Positions 23,111-34,919 of a DNA stretch of 64,000 nucleotides are shown in pieces. Position 1 is the stretch's first letter. Each line of letters begins with the position of its first letter. Both the position numbers and the translations under genes were made by a program. The stretch covers positions 1 through 64,000 of the forward strand of contig JAURVB010013248.1 in assembly GCA_033002965.1 (NCBI GenBank), read 5' to 3'. The notes under the pieces were generated by a model that was given only the letters and a program-made list of their open reading frames with translations, ran no database searches and was not told where the DNA came from. The stretch comes from Piper betle. Lineage: Eukaryota; Streptophyta; Magnoliopsida; Piperales; Piperaceae.

Positions 23111-24600
23111 GCACACCCGTCTGCCTGTCCACCTGTGTACGTATAACTTCATAAATTTAACTAAAAAATTATTTAATGGTCTTCCAACCTTCCATTTACG
23201 TGAAATTCTTTATCCCACTATTTTTAGTCGTCTCAAAGGCCAAGATAAAGGTCTATTTTATAAATTTAAGATAAGAGGTAGGAGATTTTAGAGTGAAATT
23301 CCATACAAGCACTTTGAGGCAAGATGTCACGGTGGAGGAAAATCCACTTAGTGTTGTAAAATATAACACAAAGCAAAATAGTCGATTATGAGTTAAAATT
23401 TTGTGAGTTAAAATCTCACTTGATTTGTTGAATCTCACATTTAAAATTAGCATAAAACCACCTAATAAGTATGCCTTTATTTTTGTATTTATCTGATTTG
23501 ACAAGGTTCATAAGTAATAGTGTCACAACCTAATCCACCCGAACAACTTGACTCAATAAATTAACTTTTTTAAAAGTTTGAGCGGCCACTGGAGCGCTCA
23601 TTACTCAATCATAGACTATGATGAAAAAATAAGAAATTTGACCAATTGAAAAATAATAAAATAAATTATCATAATTCGTCTTCTCATTCAATTGATATTT
23701 ATTATTAAAATTATAATTTATTTCTAAGAGATATATAGTCTATCTAGTTAAATTTTTGACAAAATTAAAATTTATTTATAATGTAAATTGTGTATGGCAC
23801 GAGGTCTTACCTAATGTAATTTAAAATAAGTACAAGCCACATGGTATTTTTCTTTTGGCCAAACAACATGATAAGTAATAATTGAAAAATAAATAAACAT
23901 AAATAATTCCTTATTTGACATTTTCATGCAAAGGTTTGCTTCGGTCGCCTCATTAACTTAAAAATATAAAAATATAAAAAATATTCTAAACATTAAGTAT
24001 TAGTACTTACTAAAATTAGATCGGCAATATTATAGCTACCGATGGGATTTACTCAATTTTTTAATTCAATAAAACTTTAAAAATATTATCTAAATCAAAA
24101 TAAAGATTATAAAATTGAATCATGCTGTACCCAAGTTCGTTACTTTTGTTCTCGACCATATTATTAAATAACAGTAGATATAAGTTATTGTCTAAAAACA
24201 CTTAATGGAAATAATGATAGATATGAGTTATGATCTAGAAAATTTGATGTAGGTAGTTATAAAATGATTAAAATTGATGGAAAATGATGGTAAAATATCA
24301 CTTAATAATATTATTTAAAAGAGAAATATACCCCAAAAAATATTATTATCCAAAATTTATACTTTTGGGAGAGTATTATTTTTATTTATGATTTAAAGGA
24401 ATAAATTTAAAAATAAAAACTTTACCTTCAGTTTTGGATCAGATTAAGGGTAAAGATATCTTTTCAAATTTTATTACCATGGAATCGAATCATGAATACA
24501 TATAATAGTTCCTTGTTAAAATCATAAATTTCAGATAGAAATACCTTCATTTTCATAAATTTCTCGTAACGAAATTACGGAAATGATTTTCTGAAATGGC
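23111..24600. other. AT-rich intergenic, nothing recognised
   Basis: Contains a short GC patch at 23521-23620 with TGTCACAACC and GCGGCCACTGGAGCGCTC motifs, possibly a retroelement LTR scrap. A similar GAGCGCTCATTACTC-like phrase appears at about 9650. No ORF of note. Confidence 0.45.
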
Positions 24601-24636
24601 ATTGGTGGTTGTACGGTTTTACCCCGGGAGATTTCC

Positions 24637-24893
24637 ATGAGTCCCACCACTGCGTCCGCCAACTTTGGGTTCGCCGCCGACGCCGCCATGGTGGGGCGCC
24701 TCATCTTCTCCTCCCTCCTTCTCTCCGCCGCCGCCGCCGCCGACGACGACTCGCCGGCCAGACGCCTCACCTCCGACGCCGACGCCCGCTGCCCCGTCAA
24801 CTGCTTCCGCCCTTACCCCGTCTGCGGCGACGACGGCGTCACCTATGGGTGCGGCCGCGCGTCGGCGTCACCAAGCTCGGGTTTTGCGATGGT
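24637..24893 (+). pseudogene. Kazal-type protease-inhibitor-like protein, frameshifted
   Basis: The ATG at 24637 (or at 24688, which fits a signal peptide better: MVGRLIFSSLLLSAAAAA) opens a secreted protein. Its mature part contains CPVNCFRPYPVCGDDGVTY, the Kazal signature of small plant secreted proteins. After YGCG the frame is lost: family-like residues RVGVTKLGFCDG continue in another frame to 24892, and the intervening Cys-containing loop is missing. So a short deletion removed part of the domain and shifted the frame. A GT at 24893 could be an old donor, but no downstream exon with the usual hydrophobic tail was found by 26.7 kb. High GC and CpG-rich codons contrast with the AT-rich surroundings. 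Probably a pseudogene. Confidence 0.7.
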
Positions 24894-25870
24894 CAAGCTT
24901 GGGTTTCTTTTGTTCTTCCGAATTAATTTACAATTTTTATTTAGATTTTGATAATTTTGGATGAATCATTTGTTGGGTTCGTTCAATTTTCAATGTTGTT
25001 GTGATTCGTATGTGTTCAGTTTAATGTAGAAAGAAGTGCTATGTATAGTCAACTTTAGAATTGTGCATCTTTTTTTTATCTTATTTGTTGTTCTATATAA
25101 TTTATTATTGCTTTTAAGATTTACTGTATGGTATCATTTGATGTTGCATGGGTATGATTTGGTATTAATTCTAATCATTCATTACATTTTTGGTTCTTCC
25201 AATTCAGTTTACAACTTATTTTATTTTTTAAATTTAAATTTTTATAGTTGTGGTTGAATATTGGTTGTGTTGATTCCATCTTCAATGCTTGTTTGTTGTT
25301 TTAATCTTATTTGTTGTTCAATATATTTTATTATTGCTTTCAAGATTTATTGTATAATACGATTTGATATTGTTCTTTTGGGATTTGAGCTTTGATGCGG
25401 TTTATGCTAGAGTGAAATGGCAGAAGTTTTTAACCCCAATTCGGGATAAACCGGGAGAAATACAATTTTTTGTTATTATATAATTAATATATTTTTTGAA
25501 GTTTAGTGTGCGATTAATAAGATTTTCTTAGAGTAATTTCAATTGTAGCTCAATTAGTAGAGAACTTTTGTTATCATTATAGACCATCAAAATTAGCAGC
25601 TGAATGTATTGTGCAGTTTGTGATCATTGTAATGGTATTTCACTTTAATTAGATCAGTAAGTGAGTGGGTCTTATCTGCAGCACTATTTAGGATTGTGCT
25701 TTACTACATAGTGTAGATGTATGAGAAGAAATACAAGTTGTTCTACTTAAAATGTTAACTTTTAAAGTAATAGATCTTACCCCTAGTAGAACATGATTGA
25801 TGGTTTCCATCTATCTCAACATTTAAGGACCTGATACAATGTGGTGTTGCTGACACGTTAAATAGAAGCA
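24894..25870. other. T-rich region downstream of the Kazal-like sequence
   Basis: T-rich, intron-like sequence. Repeated phrases such as TTATTTGTTGTTC.ATATA and TTTATTATTGCTTT.AAGATTTA occur at about 25080-25130 and 25306-25350, an imperfect direct duplication about 226 bp apart. No exon recognised. Confidence 0.45.
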
Positions 25871-25879
25871 TTCAACATT

Positions 25880-26502
25880 CACCGAAACTCGATATTTAAA
25901 TGCTTGAGCTCGTGAGTATTTAGTGTTCGGCTCGGCTTGACTTGACTCGAAACTCGACATTTAAATGCTCGAGCTCGAACTCGACTCAAACTCGAATCTT
26001 ACGAGCCGAGCTTGAGCAAGGTCGTGTTCGACTCGACTCGACTCGGTTATAACTCAAACTCGACTCGACTCGATGATAAAATAATATAATAATATAGTTT
26101 TTATATTATATCTTATTTATTTATATTTATATATATATATATATATACAATATAATAACAAAGAAGTGAGATAGTTGAGATGGTAAGTATTCAAGTTGAT
26201 GACCTCAAGGTTGTGGGTTCAATCCACATTGATAGCATTTTTTAAGTGAGGTACTTTTGACTTTTAATCGAGCCGGTTTCGAGCTCATGAATGAGCTGGG
26301 TTTGAGCTCGAGAAAATTAAACAGTTTAAGTGTATTCGAGCTCGAGTCGAGCTCGAACACATAAAAGATATTCAAGTCGAACTACGAGCATATATGTTCA
26401 AAACTCGTTCAATCTCGAGTCGAGTTCGAACGAGTTTCGAACTATTCGAATCGAATTCAAGCACAAGTCGAACTCGGCTCGCTTGCTCGATTAGCACCTC
26501 TA
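25880..26502. mobile_element. hAT-type GAGCTCGA element, left end rearranged
   Basis: The right end GCTCGATTAGCACCTCTA matches the family end at 8831 and, in inverse, the left end at 46145. The left part is duplicated or rearranged (CGAAACTCGA.ATTTAAATGCT occurs twice within 100 bp), so no target duplication is found. The centre holds a (TA)n run and the tRNA-like module described separately. No transposase. Confidence 0.75.
26172..26226 (+). promoter_or_regulatory. tRNA-like A-box and B-box inside the hAT element
   Basis: TAGTTGAGATGG (26172-26183) matches the Pol III A-box consensus and GGTTCAATCCA (26216-26226) the B-box, 32 bp apart as in tRNA-derived promoters. The homologous module recurs on the minus strand at 46441-46387 (TAGTTGAGATGG, GGTTCAAACTA) and, decayed, at about 57310-57240. 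It does not fold as a full tRNA, so it is SINE-like rather than a tRNA gene. Confidence 0.6.
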
Positions 26503-26774
26503 CATGTTATTTGAGTTATGAATTTGACTGAGTTTGGAGATATTCGTTAAATTTTAATTTTGTCTTATATGGAAGTCCAAGTTGTTGATATCTGATACTT
26601 AATGGTATTACAATCTTAAATGTATTACTTTCATTTTTCACCAAGAATAGCTTGTACAGGTGCTATGTACATACACATAATACATGATATTAAAGATCAA
26701 TGGGATAAGAATACATGAAGCGGAGTAAACCCTGATAAGAATGTTGTATGCTGCTTTTTTTCAGCTTTCAACAT

Positions 26775-29700
26775 TTAAATTTTGAAGAAATTAAGTAAAG
26801 GCTTCTCTGGTACTGGAATGAACTTGACAAATATTGCCAGTGGCCAGGATACTGCAGCCATGCAAATGCATGCACCCCATTGACCCCATCCTAACCTCTC
26901 TGTATCTGCAAACTGCTTGAGCAATTCTACCATCATTACCTGTAAAACAACTGTGGTGCCAACTATGCTGACAAATAATTTGTTTCTAACAATCCCCTTG
27001 AAGGTGTTCTTTTTCTCCAATTCTCTTGCATTGAACTCGTTAAAGATCTGGCAGAGAACAAAGGTGTTGAATATCAAAGTATTTTTAACCTTTTCAGTCA
27101 CACTGAAGATTGATGATCCCTTGAACTGCAGTATGAGCAAGATAGCAATCTGATATGAAGCCTGAGCAAACAGGTTCCTCCACATGATGTTGGTTATTAG
27201 TGGTGCAGTTCGCCCTACTGGATCCTTGTGCATCAACTCTTCTGTTGGCCGTTCAGTGGCAAGAGCCAAAGCTCCCAATGTGTCCATGATCAGATTCACC
27301 CAAAGCAACTGCACTGTTGTAAGTGGAACCTCACCAGATGAGATGGCTGCAATGAAGTTAATCGTAACTGCTGCAACATTCACCGTTAGCTGAAATTGGA
27401 GAAATTTTTGGATGTTGTTAAAGACACACCTCCCCCATCTCAGAATAGTGACAATGGTGCTAAAGTTATCATCCAAAACTACAATGTCAGAGCTGGATTT
27501 TGCTACTTCTGTGCCCTGGATTCCCATTGCAAGTCCAATATCTGCTTCTTTGAGAGCTGGGGCGTCGTTGGTTCCATCGCCAGTGACGCATACTACTTCT
27601 CCCTTCTTTTTCAAGCATTTGACCATGAGAAGCTTGTCAAGTGGGGAAGATCTTGCCATGACACGAATCCTCCCTACCTTCTCCATCTGCTCTGCTTCGG
27701 TATAGTTTCTAAAGTCTTTACCTTCAACAACTGCTTCTGCCATGTCCTGGTTGGGCTTCAATATTCCGCATTCTATGGCTATGGTCTTTGCAGTGATCAC
27801 ATTGTCACCTGTAATCATTTTGAGGTCAACACCTGCAGCTTGGCAAGCTTCCACCGCCTCCTTCACACCAGGGCGACATGGATCCTTTATACCCACCAAG
27901 CATAGTAGAATGAGCTCATCTTCCGCAAGTCTTTGACTATCTATCTCTTCCATATGTTTGTGGGCAAAAGCAAGACAACGAAGACTTTGAGCGGCCATGC
28001 CTTGTATGACTTGCTTGAAGATTGCTCTTTCATTTGTATTCATCTCTTTCACTTCACCGTGAATGTCAATATAGCTGGAGCACATATCTACTATCATCTC
28101 TGCAGCTCCCTTCCAGTGCACATGAATGAAATTATTGCCATTCTCCCGATGTGCAATTCCACTTCTTTTCTTTTCTGAATTGAAGGCTTCAACAGAGAGC
28201 ACGGTGCAGCTCGACCTCAATTCTTCAATGTCCATCCCAAGTTCCAGTACCGCCCATGACAGAAGTGCCTTCTCAGTTGGGCTGCCTGAGAGCTCAAATT
28301 GAGGCGTGGAGTTGACAATGTTTTGGCAAACATCACCAGTGGTGTTGAGGCCAATTCCTTGATGAATGAGCTTTTTAACAGACGCTGCTATTCCAGAAGT
28401 AATTGTACTAATGTTGTCTTCTATAAGTTCCTTTCCAATCCAAAAGTTTGTGACCTTCATCTGGTTCATGGTGAGGGTGCCAGTTTTGTCTGTACAGATT
28501 GTGGTGGCAGAACCCATGGTTTCACAAGCCGGAAGTGTTCTCACCATGGCCTGGTCTGCCATCATCCGCTTCATGGAATAGGCAAGAGTGAGGGTCACTG
28601 CGAGTGGCAAACCTTCTGGGATGGCTACCACTACTATTGTCACTGAAATAGCAACAAGGCTAGCTACATCATTGATCACCTGGCTAACCTTTGTTTTGCT
28701 GGTGAACTCTGTGTTGCCTTTCTCATCTTCGGTGTGCCCAGTGAAGTAGCGAACTAGTAGCACAACCAAAACAGTTAAGGCCACAGCTAATCCGACCTTA
28801 CCAATGTGGGAGGCTAGCCTATCAAGCCTGGTCTGCAACGGAGTTTTTTCCTCGGAATGGTGGGTGATAGAGCTCATCATTTCTCCCCATGTCGTGTGAA
28901 TGCCTACAGCAATTACAAGCATCCGGCCATGGCCATCAACCACCTTTGCACCAGACATGAGGAAAGGGTTGTGGATCATGTCAACGACAACCGGGCAGCT
29001 CTCCCCTGTCATACTAGACTCATCCAGGTGCAGAGAGTGGCCATCAAGAAGCAAGCCATCTGCAGGAACTTGGTCGCCAGTCTTGAGGCAGATAATGTCT
29101 CCGACAACAATGTCGAATGCCAATATCTGTCGCCGGCGACCATCTCTAACAGCATCAACTCTTATGTTATCATTTTCTTTTTCCAGCTTTGCGAATTGTC
29201 TGGATTGTCGAAAGTTGCTCGTAGCTCCCACCGCGATGACCAAGAAAACAGCGATGAGAATGCTTCCTCCGTCATACCAACCTTCTTTCAGGCCTTCCTC
29301 TTTGATGCCAAATGTGAGAGAGAACACTACGCATACCAAGAGGATGATAATTGTAGTGTCTTTGAATCCCTGCAGTACAAAGGCTAGTATGTGCTTAGGA
29401 GGTGGTCTTGGGAAGGTGTTGGAGCCAAACAAATCTTGCCGTCGGAGGATGTTTTGTGGGTCTTCATGAATGCCTCTTTGTGTGTTGGTATCCAAGGCAG
29501 AGGCTATCCCATGTGTTCCACCAAGTGCCTCGAGTTTGAGGTGGTCCTTTTCTTTGATGATCTTGCTTAGGGTTTGTTGATCAACATGAGCACAGCAGGT
29601 ACTTTCAACAATGGGTTCGACTTCAATGTTGAGGACAATGTGAGGAGGTGAAGAAGAATCTACCGAGCACACATCTGATCTCTTTTTCCTGGCAGATTTT

Positions 29701-29810
29701 GCGAGAGAGATTATGGCTCGGCATGAATAAATGGTGGCCAAAGCATGGTGCCACCGGCAGGAGGCTGGGGAGTGCGCTACATGAAGGAAGAATGATGCAA
29801 TGGAATGCAT
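26775..29810 (-). CDS. Autoinhibited P-type Ca2+-ATPase (ACA12/13-like)
   Basis: The intronless frame from ATG 29810 gives 1011 aa. It is a type IIB pump that moves Ca2+ out of the cytosol, probably at the plasma membrane. An N-terminal calmodulin-binding, autoinhibitory helix (CRWHHALATIYSCRAIISLAK, residues ~18-38) is followed by basic RKKR. Then come the actuator loop TGES (~268), the Ca2+-site helix AIPEGLPLA (~396), the phosphorylation site DKTGTLT with Asp441, the hinge GDGTNDAPALKEADIGLAMG and C-terminal membrane helices. The frame is open upstream to an ATG at 29981, but a TATATAA at 29941-29947 falls inside that extension, so 29810 is preferred. Lack of introns is typical of the ACA12/ACA13 subgroup. 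No lesion seen. Confidence 0.95.
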   Translation of the reverse strand: MHSIASFFLHVAHSPASCRWHHALATIYSCRAIISLAKSARKKRSDVCSVDSSSPPHIVLNIEVEPIVESTCCAHVDQQTLSKIIKEKDHLKLEALGGTHGIASALDTNTQRGIHEDPQNILRRQDLFGSNTFPRPPPKHILAFVLQGFKDTTIIILLVCVVFSLTFGIKEEGLKEGWYDGGSILIAVFLVIAVGATSNFRQSRQFAKLEKENDNIRVDAVRDGRRRQILAFDIVVGDIICLKTGDQVPADGLLLDGHSLHLDESSMTGESCPVVVDMIHNPFLMSGAKVVDGHGRMLVIAVGIHTTWGEMMSSITHHSEEKTPLQTRLDRLASHIGKVGLAVALTVLVVLLVRYFTGHTEDEKGNTEFTSKTKVSQVINDVASLVAISVTIVVVAIPEGLPLAVTLTLAYSMKRMMADQAMVRTLPACETMGSATTICTDKTGTLTMNQMKVTNFWIGKELIEDNISTITSGIAASVKKLIHQGIGLNTTGDVCQNIVNSTPQFELSGSPTEKALLSWAVLELGMDIEELRSSCTVLSVEAFNSEKKRSGIAHRENGNNFIHVHWKGAAEMIVDMCSSYIDIHGEVKEMNTNERAIFKQVIQGMAAQSLRCLAFAHKHMEEIDSQRLAEDELILLCLVGIKDPCRPGVKEAVEACQAAGVDLKMITGDNVITAKTIAIECGILKPNQDMAEAVVEGKDFRNYTEAEQMEKVGRIRVMARSSPLDKLLMVKCLKKKGEVVCVTGDGTNDAPALKEADIGLAMGIQGTEVAKSSSDIVVLDDNFSTIVTILRWGRCVFNNIQKFLQFQLTVNVAAVTINFIAAISSGEVPLTTVQLLWVNLIMDTLGALALATERPTEELMHKDPVGRTAPLITNIMWRNLFAQASYQIAILLILQFKGSSIFSVTEKVKNTLIFNTFVLCQIFNEFNARELEKKNTFKGIVRNKLFVSIVGTTVVLQVMMVELLKQFADTERLGWGQWGACICMAAVSWPLAIFVKFIPVPEKPLLNFFKI

Positions 29811-29940
29811 AATGTGATGAAAGGTATGTTTAGTAGCTAGATATATGAGAGACAAAACACTTGCACTAGCTATAACTTGCAATGCACTGTGTCTGTTGAA
29901 TTCTATTATGGTTGTGGGTTTGTTCGGACTACGGGGTGCC

Positions 29941-29947
29941 TTATATA
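29941..29947 (-). promoter_or_regulatory. Probable TATA box of the Ca2+-ATPase gene
   Basis: TATATAAGG on the minus strand, 131 bp upstream of the preferred ATG at 29810, predicting a leader of about 100 nt. Confidence 0.6.
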
Positions 29948-30119
29948 TGAGGTCCTCGGTGTGCACTTTCTTCCAGCACATCCTACTGATTCTTCTCGTA
30001 CAATGCTTGGCATTTCGATCATGAGAAGATACTCGGGTTATGCGGAAATTAGTAGGGAGTCACTCTTTGTAAAATATAAAGGGAATAATGGCATTCATGC
30101 CAATTTTTGCAACTAGGCT

Positions 30120-31255
30120 CATCAAACCAACCTAATTTGCAGAATGGTAATTTGTTAAGGCTTGAGTTTTGAGCTTCATAATGGTAGATTAAGATAATGG
30201 CCAATGGACCACCCAGCAAGTCTTCTCCTTGCTTGAATCACATTGTGTAGAATCCAGTTATGTTCCTGGAAAAGTAGAGGGAAACAAGATCGAAATGTAG
30301 AGAGTTATTTATGTATGGTGCAATTATGGAAAGTTCTCTTGAAACGTTTTTCATCTACAGCACGAACGTCGTTGTCGGATTTCCAGCCGCGTTATCTTTT
30401 GGTAGTCTATGGATGAAATTGTTTTTAGTCCATTCTGAGGTCTTTGTTTATACTTTTCATGCATTCCTCCCAATTCCCTCCAATTGCTCCTTGATTTAAT
30501 AACTTAACATGACTTTTATTTTGTTGGAATTGACATTGACTTGATACCCAATTGCTTGGATTCTAACGCACAATTACTGAACATTAGTTTTATAACCAAG
30601 GGGAAGACAGCTCCATTGGCATTGGAAAATATTTTTGCTGCCAGCTTGCGGCCTGAAGTTATGCTTTTGGATCAGATCATACATAAGCATATACTCGACT
30701 AAACACGTCATACAGGGATAGTCATCAATGACGTCTTCCTCTGATCGTCACTTCTATGATCATCAGCTTGCCTCATTTTTTGAACGGATAAGGGATGCAG
30801 CTCGGTCTCTTCTAAATTGACTAGTTATCTTGGTTGCATTTTGTATGAAAAGGCCCAAGTTTATCTTCTAACATGGGACTTCAATTTTATGGAGATGGGT
30901 CTCCGGAATTCCTTGTAGGATATGTACTTGTTTAACACTTTAACAACAATTCATGGTCTGATTTTCATGAACCGTATTGTGGGCCTTTTATTCAACGAAA
31001 AATAAATTGGCAAAATCATCATCTATTAAGATTAGATATTATATAATGATTTTAAGGTATAGAAAATGTCATTTGTATAGTAGCATCATCTGTGCTAAAG
31101 GAAATTCTAATCAACACCTCTACGAAGTCTAAAGCTATTTCATTTGATGGGTCAATCCAAAAAACGAAAGTTACTACTTGTAATAAACTACGACTAAGTT
31201 CATGAAACGCATATACGATGAGGTGCTAGCTAACTCTTTTTTGAGGTCAAGTTCA
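30120..31255. other. Intergenic, upstream of the Ca2+-ATPase
   Basis: Moderately AT-rich unique-looking sequence; only short ORFs and no repeat structure recognised. Confidence 0.5.
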
Positions 31256-31259
31256 TGAT

Positions 31260-33977
31260 ATTGTTAGGGCTATGGTCCTTGCTGGTAACCTTTACCCACC
31301 AAGTTCTTGTAAATAGAGACATGGCTTGGCCAATCATGCTTGCCGCCTCGGCAGAAGTAGCAGGGAGCAACGTTGTGGTGCTCTGTGAAACAAGAAATCA
31401 CTCAAGTAAATACTCCCATTTCAATCTTTTAGGTGCTATAATGAGGTCAAGATAATTTACAAACCTCTTTTGCAAGCTTCCCAAATTCTTGAATGAGTGT
31501 TTCAGCAATTCTTAAGCTTGCAGCCTGCAGAGAGACACAACAATGGACACCTTGAAATTAGAATTGAATAGTAAAATATGTGGATGCATGGCTCACTATT
31601 GTAATAAGGCAATGTTTACCATTAAACATAGGTAAACATCAACATGAAAACACATATTAAAGATAGATAAAAGCTAGATAATTTAGAATGAGTTTTCAAG
31701 CCTCTCAAGCTCGACTTCAATAAATATGACCCCATACACAACCAAATATGATCTAACTAATTTGCAAACAAGTTGAACATGAACAAAAGGCATCAATCAA
31801 GGGTTTCAAGTTTTAACTACTAAACAAATTGTGAAGATAAATGAATGTACCTTTTGCTTCTAAGATTGCGGAATTCTTTTTTCAATCTGCAATGTTAATA
31901 CTTGCTTGTCTCTCCCCCGAATACATAATATGCTATCATAAACAATGTTTTCTTGATGGCTTCCAGGTGCAAAATAAAAATTGTGGAAAGTAAAAAACCC
32001 AACAAAACAAAATCAAATGTCAACTTCAGATTCAAGCATTTTTGCACGTTTTCTTCTTTCTGCTTCAGCCTGCATTTCCATAGCAGATTTAATCCCAGGA
32101 GGAGCTTCTATATCCACTGTTCAAAACAAAACAAAGGTGCATAAATTTAGGCAAAGTAAGAACAAACGACAATTACAAGCTACCCAGTTCACTAGAGGGT
32201 TCAAGGTGGATATAGTATAAGATGATTAAGTACACAAAACTCCAAGAGACAATAAATAAAAATAACTTCATTTCATTAACCATGATGAGTAGAAATCAAC
32301 CCCACTTGTAAAATAGGGATCAACCAATTAGCCATGCACAAATCACCCGTATCGTACTTATTTCATATCGTAAGCATTTCATGCCCCAATCGGCGGCAGC
32401 TGCGTTGATTGCTATCTGCAAAATTATATATATATATTCCCTCCATGATTTCAACAAAATTCAAAACAAAATCAACTAACCAAAATGCTCTCATTCAATG
32501 TAATCCTATCTTCAAACGTTTTATGAAGAGGAGTTTTCCTAGTTCACACCGCATTGTTGTTTGTGCAAGCTGAATCGCCGCATAGAAAGGATTTTCCAAC
32601 CCATAAGAGGCCTGTACTGGATCAAGAATCTGAATGAAAAGGATCAAAGAAATAAAACTTGGGTCTTTCAAGGCTTGATTATTAACATAGCTCAATTAGC
32701 AAGCTTGATTTGAGTAGCACAGATCTCAACATAGAGAACACCGGTTATCATTGTGCTGACCTTGTCCTTTGTGATGGCCGGCTGCTTGGAAATTCTAATG
32801 GTTTCCTCTTTGAGTGAATGGACACAAGAAATTCTATCTATTACAGGGATGAACATGTGGAATCCAGGATATACTTCTCCACTACAAAAAGAGCACTTTT
32901 CTCAGGAAAGATCCTTATTCCCCAATTGGCTGGAGGGGTCTGTATATGAGCTCACAAAACTGCATGGTGATTGAAAAAACAACTCTATAAAATTTTAGAT
33001 AACAAATTTTCATGAGAAAATTTAAAAAAAAATCGACCATAGAATCTAAGGAAACAAGCTCTGCAAAACAAGGCTTAACAACCAGCAACAAATTTCATTC
33101 AACAATCAAACGACAGGCAGTCTATATACATATCACAAAGTTTCTAATGAAAAAAAGAGTAAACAGTACTCTAATGGAGTTTGCTGAAGGTTCTTCTTAG
33201 GAAATAGTAAATAAAGTTGATTAATAAATTATTTCAGTTTTTAAAATAAACTTATTTCAAGGACGTTCGGTCTCAAAATAGTGATTGAATCATCAAAATA
33301 GTAATTAAAAAGCATATTTTGTGGAATGTACAAGAATGGATCGACATATCAATCAATCATCTAATGTTATATTTTCAGAAATAGATCATAACCAATTAGC
33401 CAGACTTAGTATTGGCTAATGGGTTCACCTGAGAAGGGTATCTACACATGCATGAATGAATTAAATTATATCATGTAAAAAGAAGCTTGGGATCACGTTA
33501 ACACACCCAATACTGGATAAATAGTAGCAAATCATATAACACAGCAAAAAAATAAATTTAGGTACATAACATCATTGTAATCCAACATGCAGGTGAACAC
33601 AATGGATCAACATACGAAAATCAAACTTGAACATGACAATTAGTAAACAACAAGCAACTAACCTTAAATAATATTATGAAAAATATCAACCATGCATGTA
33701 ATAAAATTTGGCTACGTCAGTCTCGCAATGTGACAGAAAATAAAATGTAGTAACGGTAGAAATATGAACCTAAAGGATTCCACGTCGTGTTTGGGGTTGG
33801 TGCGATTGGCATGGAGGCTGCGGACTGCTGGAGAAGAAGATTTGCATGGAAGCTGTGAACTACTGGAGAAGAAGAAAGGGCGGTGGAGGAGGTGGGCAGG
33901 GCGATGCCGGAGTGGAGTTTGGAGAGTGTTCGGACGGCAGCTCTAGACATGGTCATGGATGCGGTGGTGGTCGTCAT
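31260..33977 (-). pseudogene. Stomatin-like protein pseudogene (paralogue of the next gene)
   Basis: Pieces homologous to most exons of the intact gene at 34920-40578 occur in the same order and strand. Exon 1-like: 33977-33773 (MTTTTASMTMSRAAVRTL). Exon 2-like: about 32950-32735 (PPANWGIRIFPEKSALFVVEKY, later [11 protein letters not shown]). Exon 3-like: about 32632-32480 (ILDPVQASYGLENPFYAAIQ). Exon 4-like: about 32397-32344 (DWGMKCLRYEI). Exon 5-like: about 32117-32029 (KSAMEMQAEAERRKRAK). Exon 7-like: 31525-31466 (AASLRIAETLIQEF). Exon 8-like: 31385-31268. Lesions: about 19 nt lost in exon 2 near 32860-32880 with a frameshift, a one-base shift in exon 3 near 32530, exon 6 missing, and exon 8 diverging early. 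It is probably a decayed tandem duplicate. Confidence 0.85.
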
Positions 33978-34919
33978 CGGAGAAGCAGTGGTTAATGAAG
34001 AGCTCGGCCATGGTTGTCTTAAAAAAGGGATCGGTTTCTTAGGGAAGGGGTTGGTGGCTGCAATGGTGGGAAGAGGCTTTGATTTGGTTGGCTTTAGATT
34101 GATGATATTTACTTAACTGTTCTCCATTAGCTCCCCTCCCTCGCTCATATTGGATTCATTTGTTAGGAAATTGGAAACCACTGCAGCAAATACATTGTAG
34201 TTGCAAACACATTTTGGCTAAAACAGCAGCTCCAAAAGCTCGAAATAGGCTCCTGCAATGGCTACTGCAAGGGGGAGAAAAAGGGAAAAAAGAAAAATAA
34301 AAAAGAAACAGCATCACTCTTCATGAGTGAAACCAGCATAAGATTTAGGGATGCAGTTTTATTTATTTATTTGGGATCAATTAAGAACGCAGTTGATACC
34401 AATCTCAAGTGGAAATTAACAAATAATAGCACCGATTGTCATCAAAGCCTCGATTTACAAAAGCAGAAAAGAATTGACAATTTTCGACGGTATAAACAAA
34501 CGAAACTCCTTGGGAACGCTATAAAACTTGAAATAGACAAATGCTAAGTAGACTTATGCTACTTAGTATATCTGCAGTATCAACTACGCTTGAAAGAAGA
34601 CGCTAATCAACACCTCCATTGAAATGCAACAGATGCTTCTTTTCTCGACTCAAATGCAAAAATAAAAAATAAAAAATAAAGACAGCCAGCCCGCAAAATT
34701 TGGTTCGCCAGATATTATGAATGCACATAAGATCAAATTTCTAAAATTTTCCAATTGTGGTTGCCGAATTCAAAAAATATAAAACCTATTAGATGAATAA
34801 GAGTCATGACTAGTTTGCAAAACTTTACCTTTTTACCGAGACTCAACACCAAAAAGTTCTGATTGGAACTGTGTTCAACCAGTTTATAAAAATGTATATA
34901 TATCATCAGCCGTTAAAAT
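33978..34919. other. Spacer between the stomatin-like gene and pseudogene
   Basis: Holds the 3' untranslated region of the intact gene (below 34920) and the former promoter of the pseudogene (above 33977). Open plus-strand frames at 33883-34116 are antisense shadows or chance. Confidence 0.5.

Noticed and set aside
24531..24800. 89-codon minus-strand ORF over the Kazal-like sequence
   Set aside because: It is antisense to a recognisable secreted Kazal domain and its Ala/Arg-rich content follows from GC bias.
26172..26240. Possible tRNA gene
   Set aside because: A-box and B-box are present but acceptor and anticodon stems do not pair; it is better explained as a SINE-like module in a repeat.
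26917..29469. Long plus-strand ORFs across the Ca2+-ATPase
   Set aside because: They are antisense shadows of the strongly conserved minus-strand coding frame and match no family.
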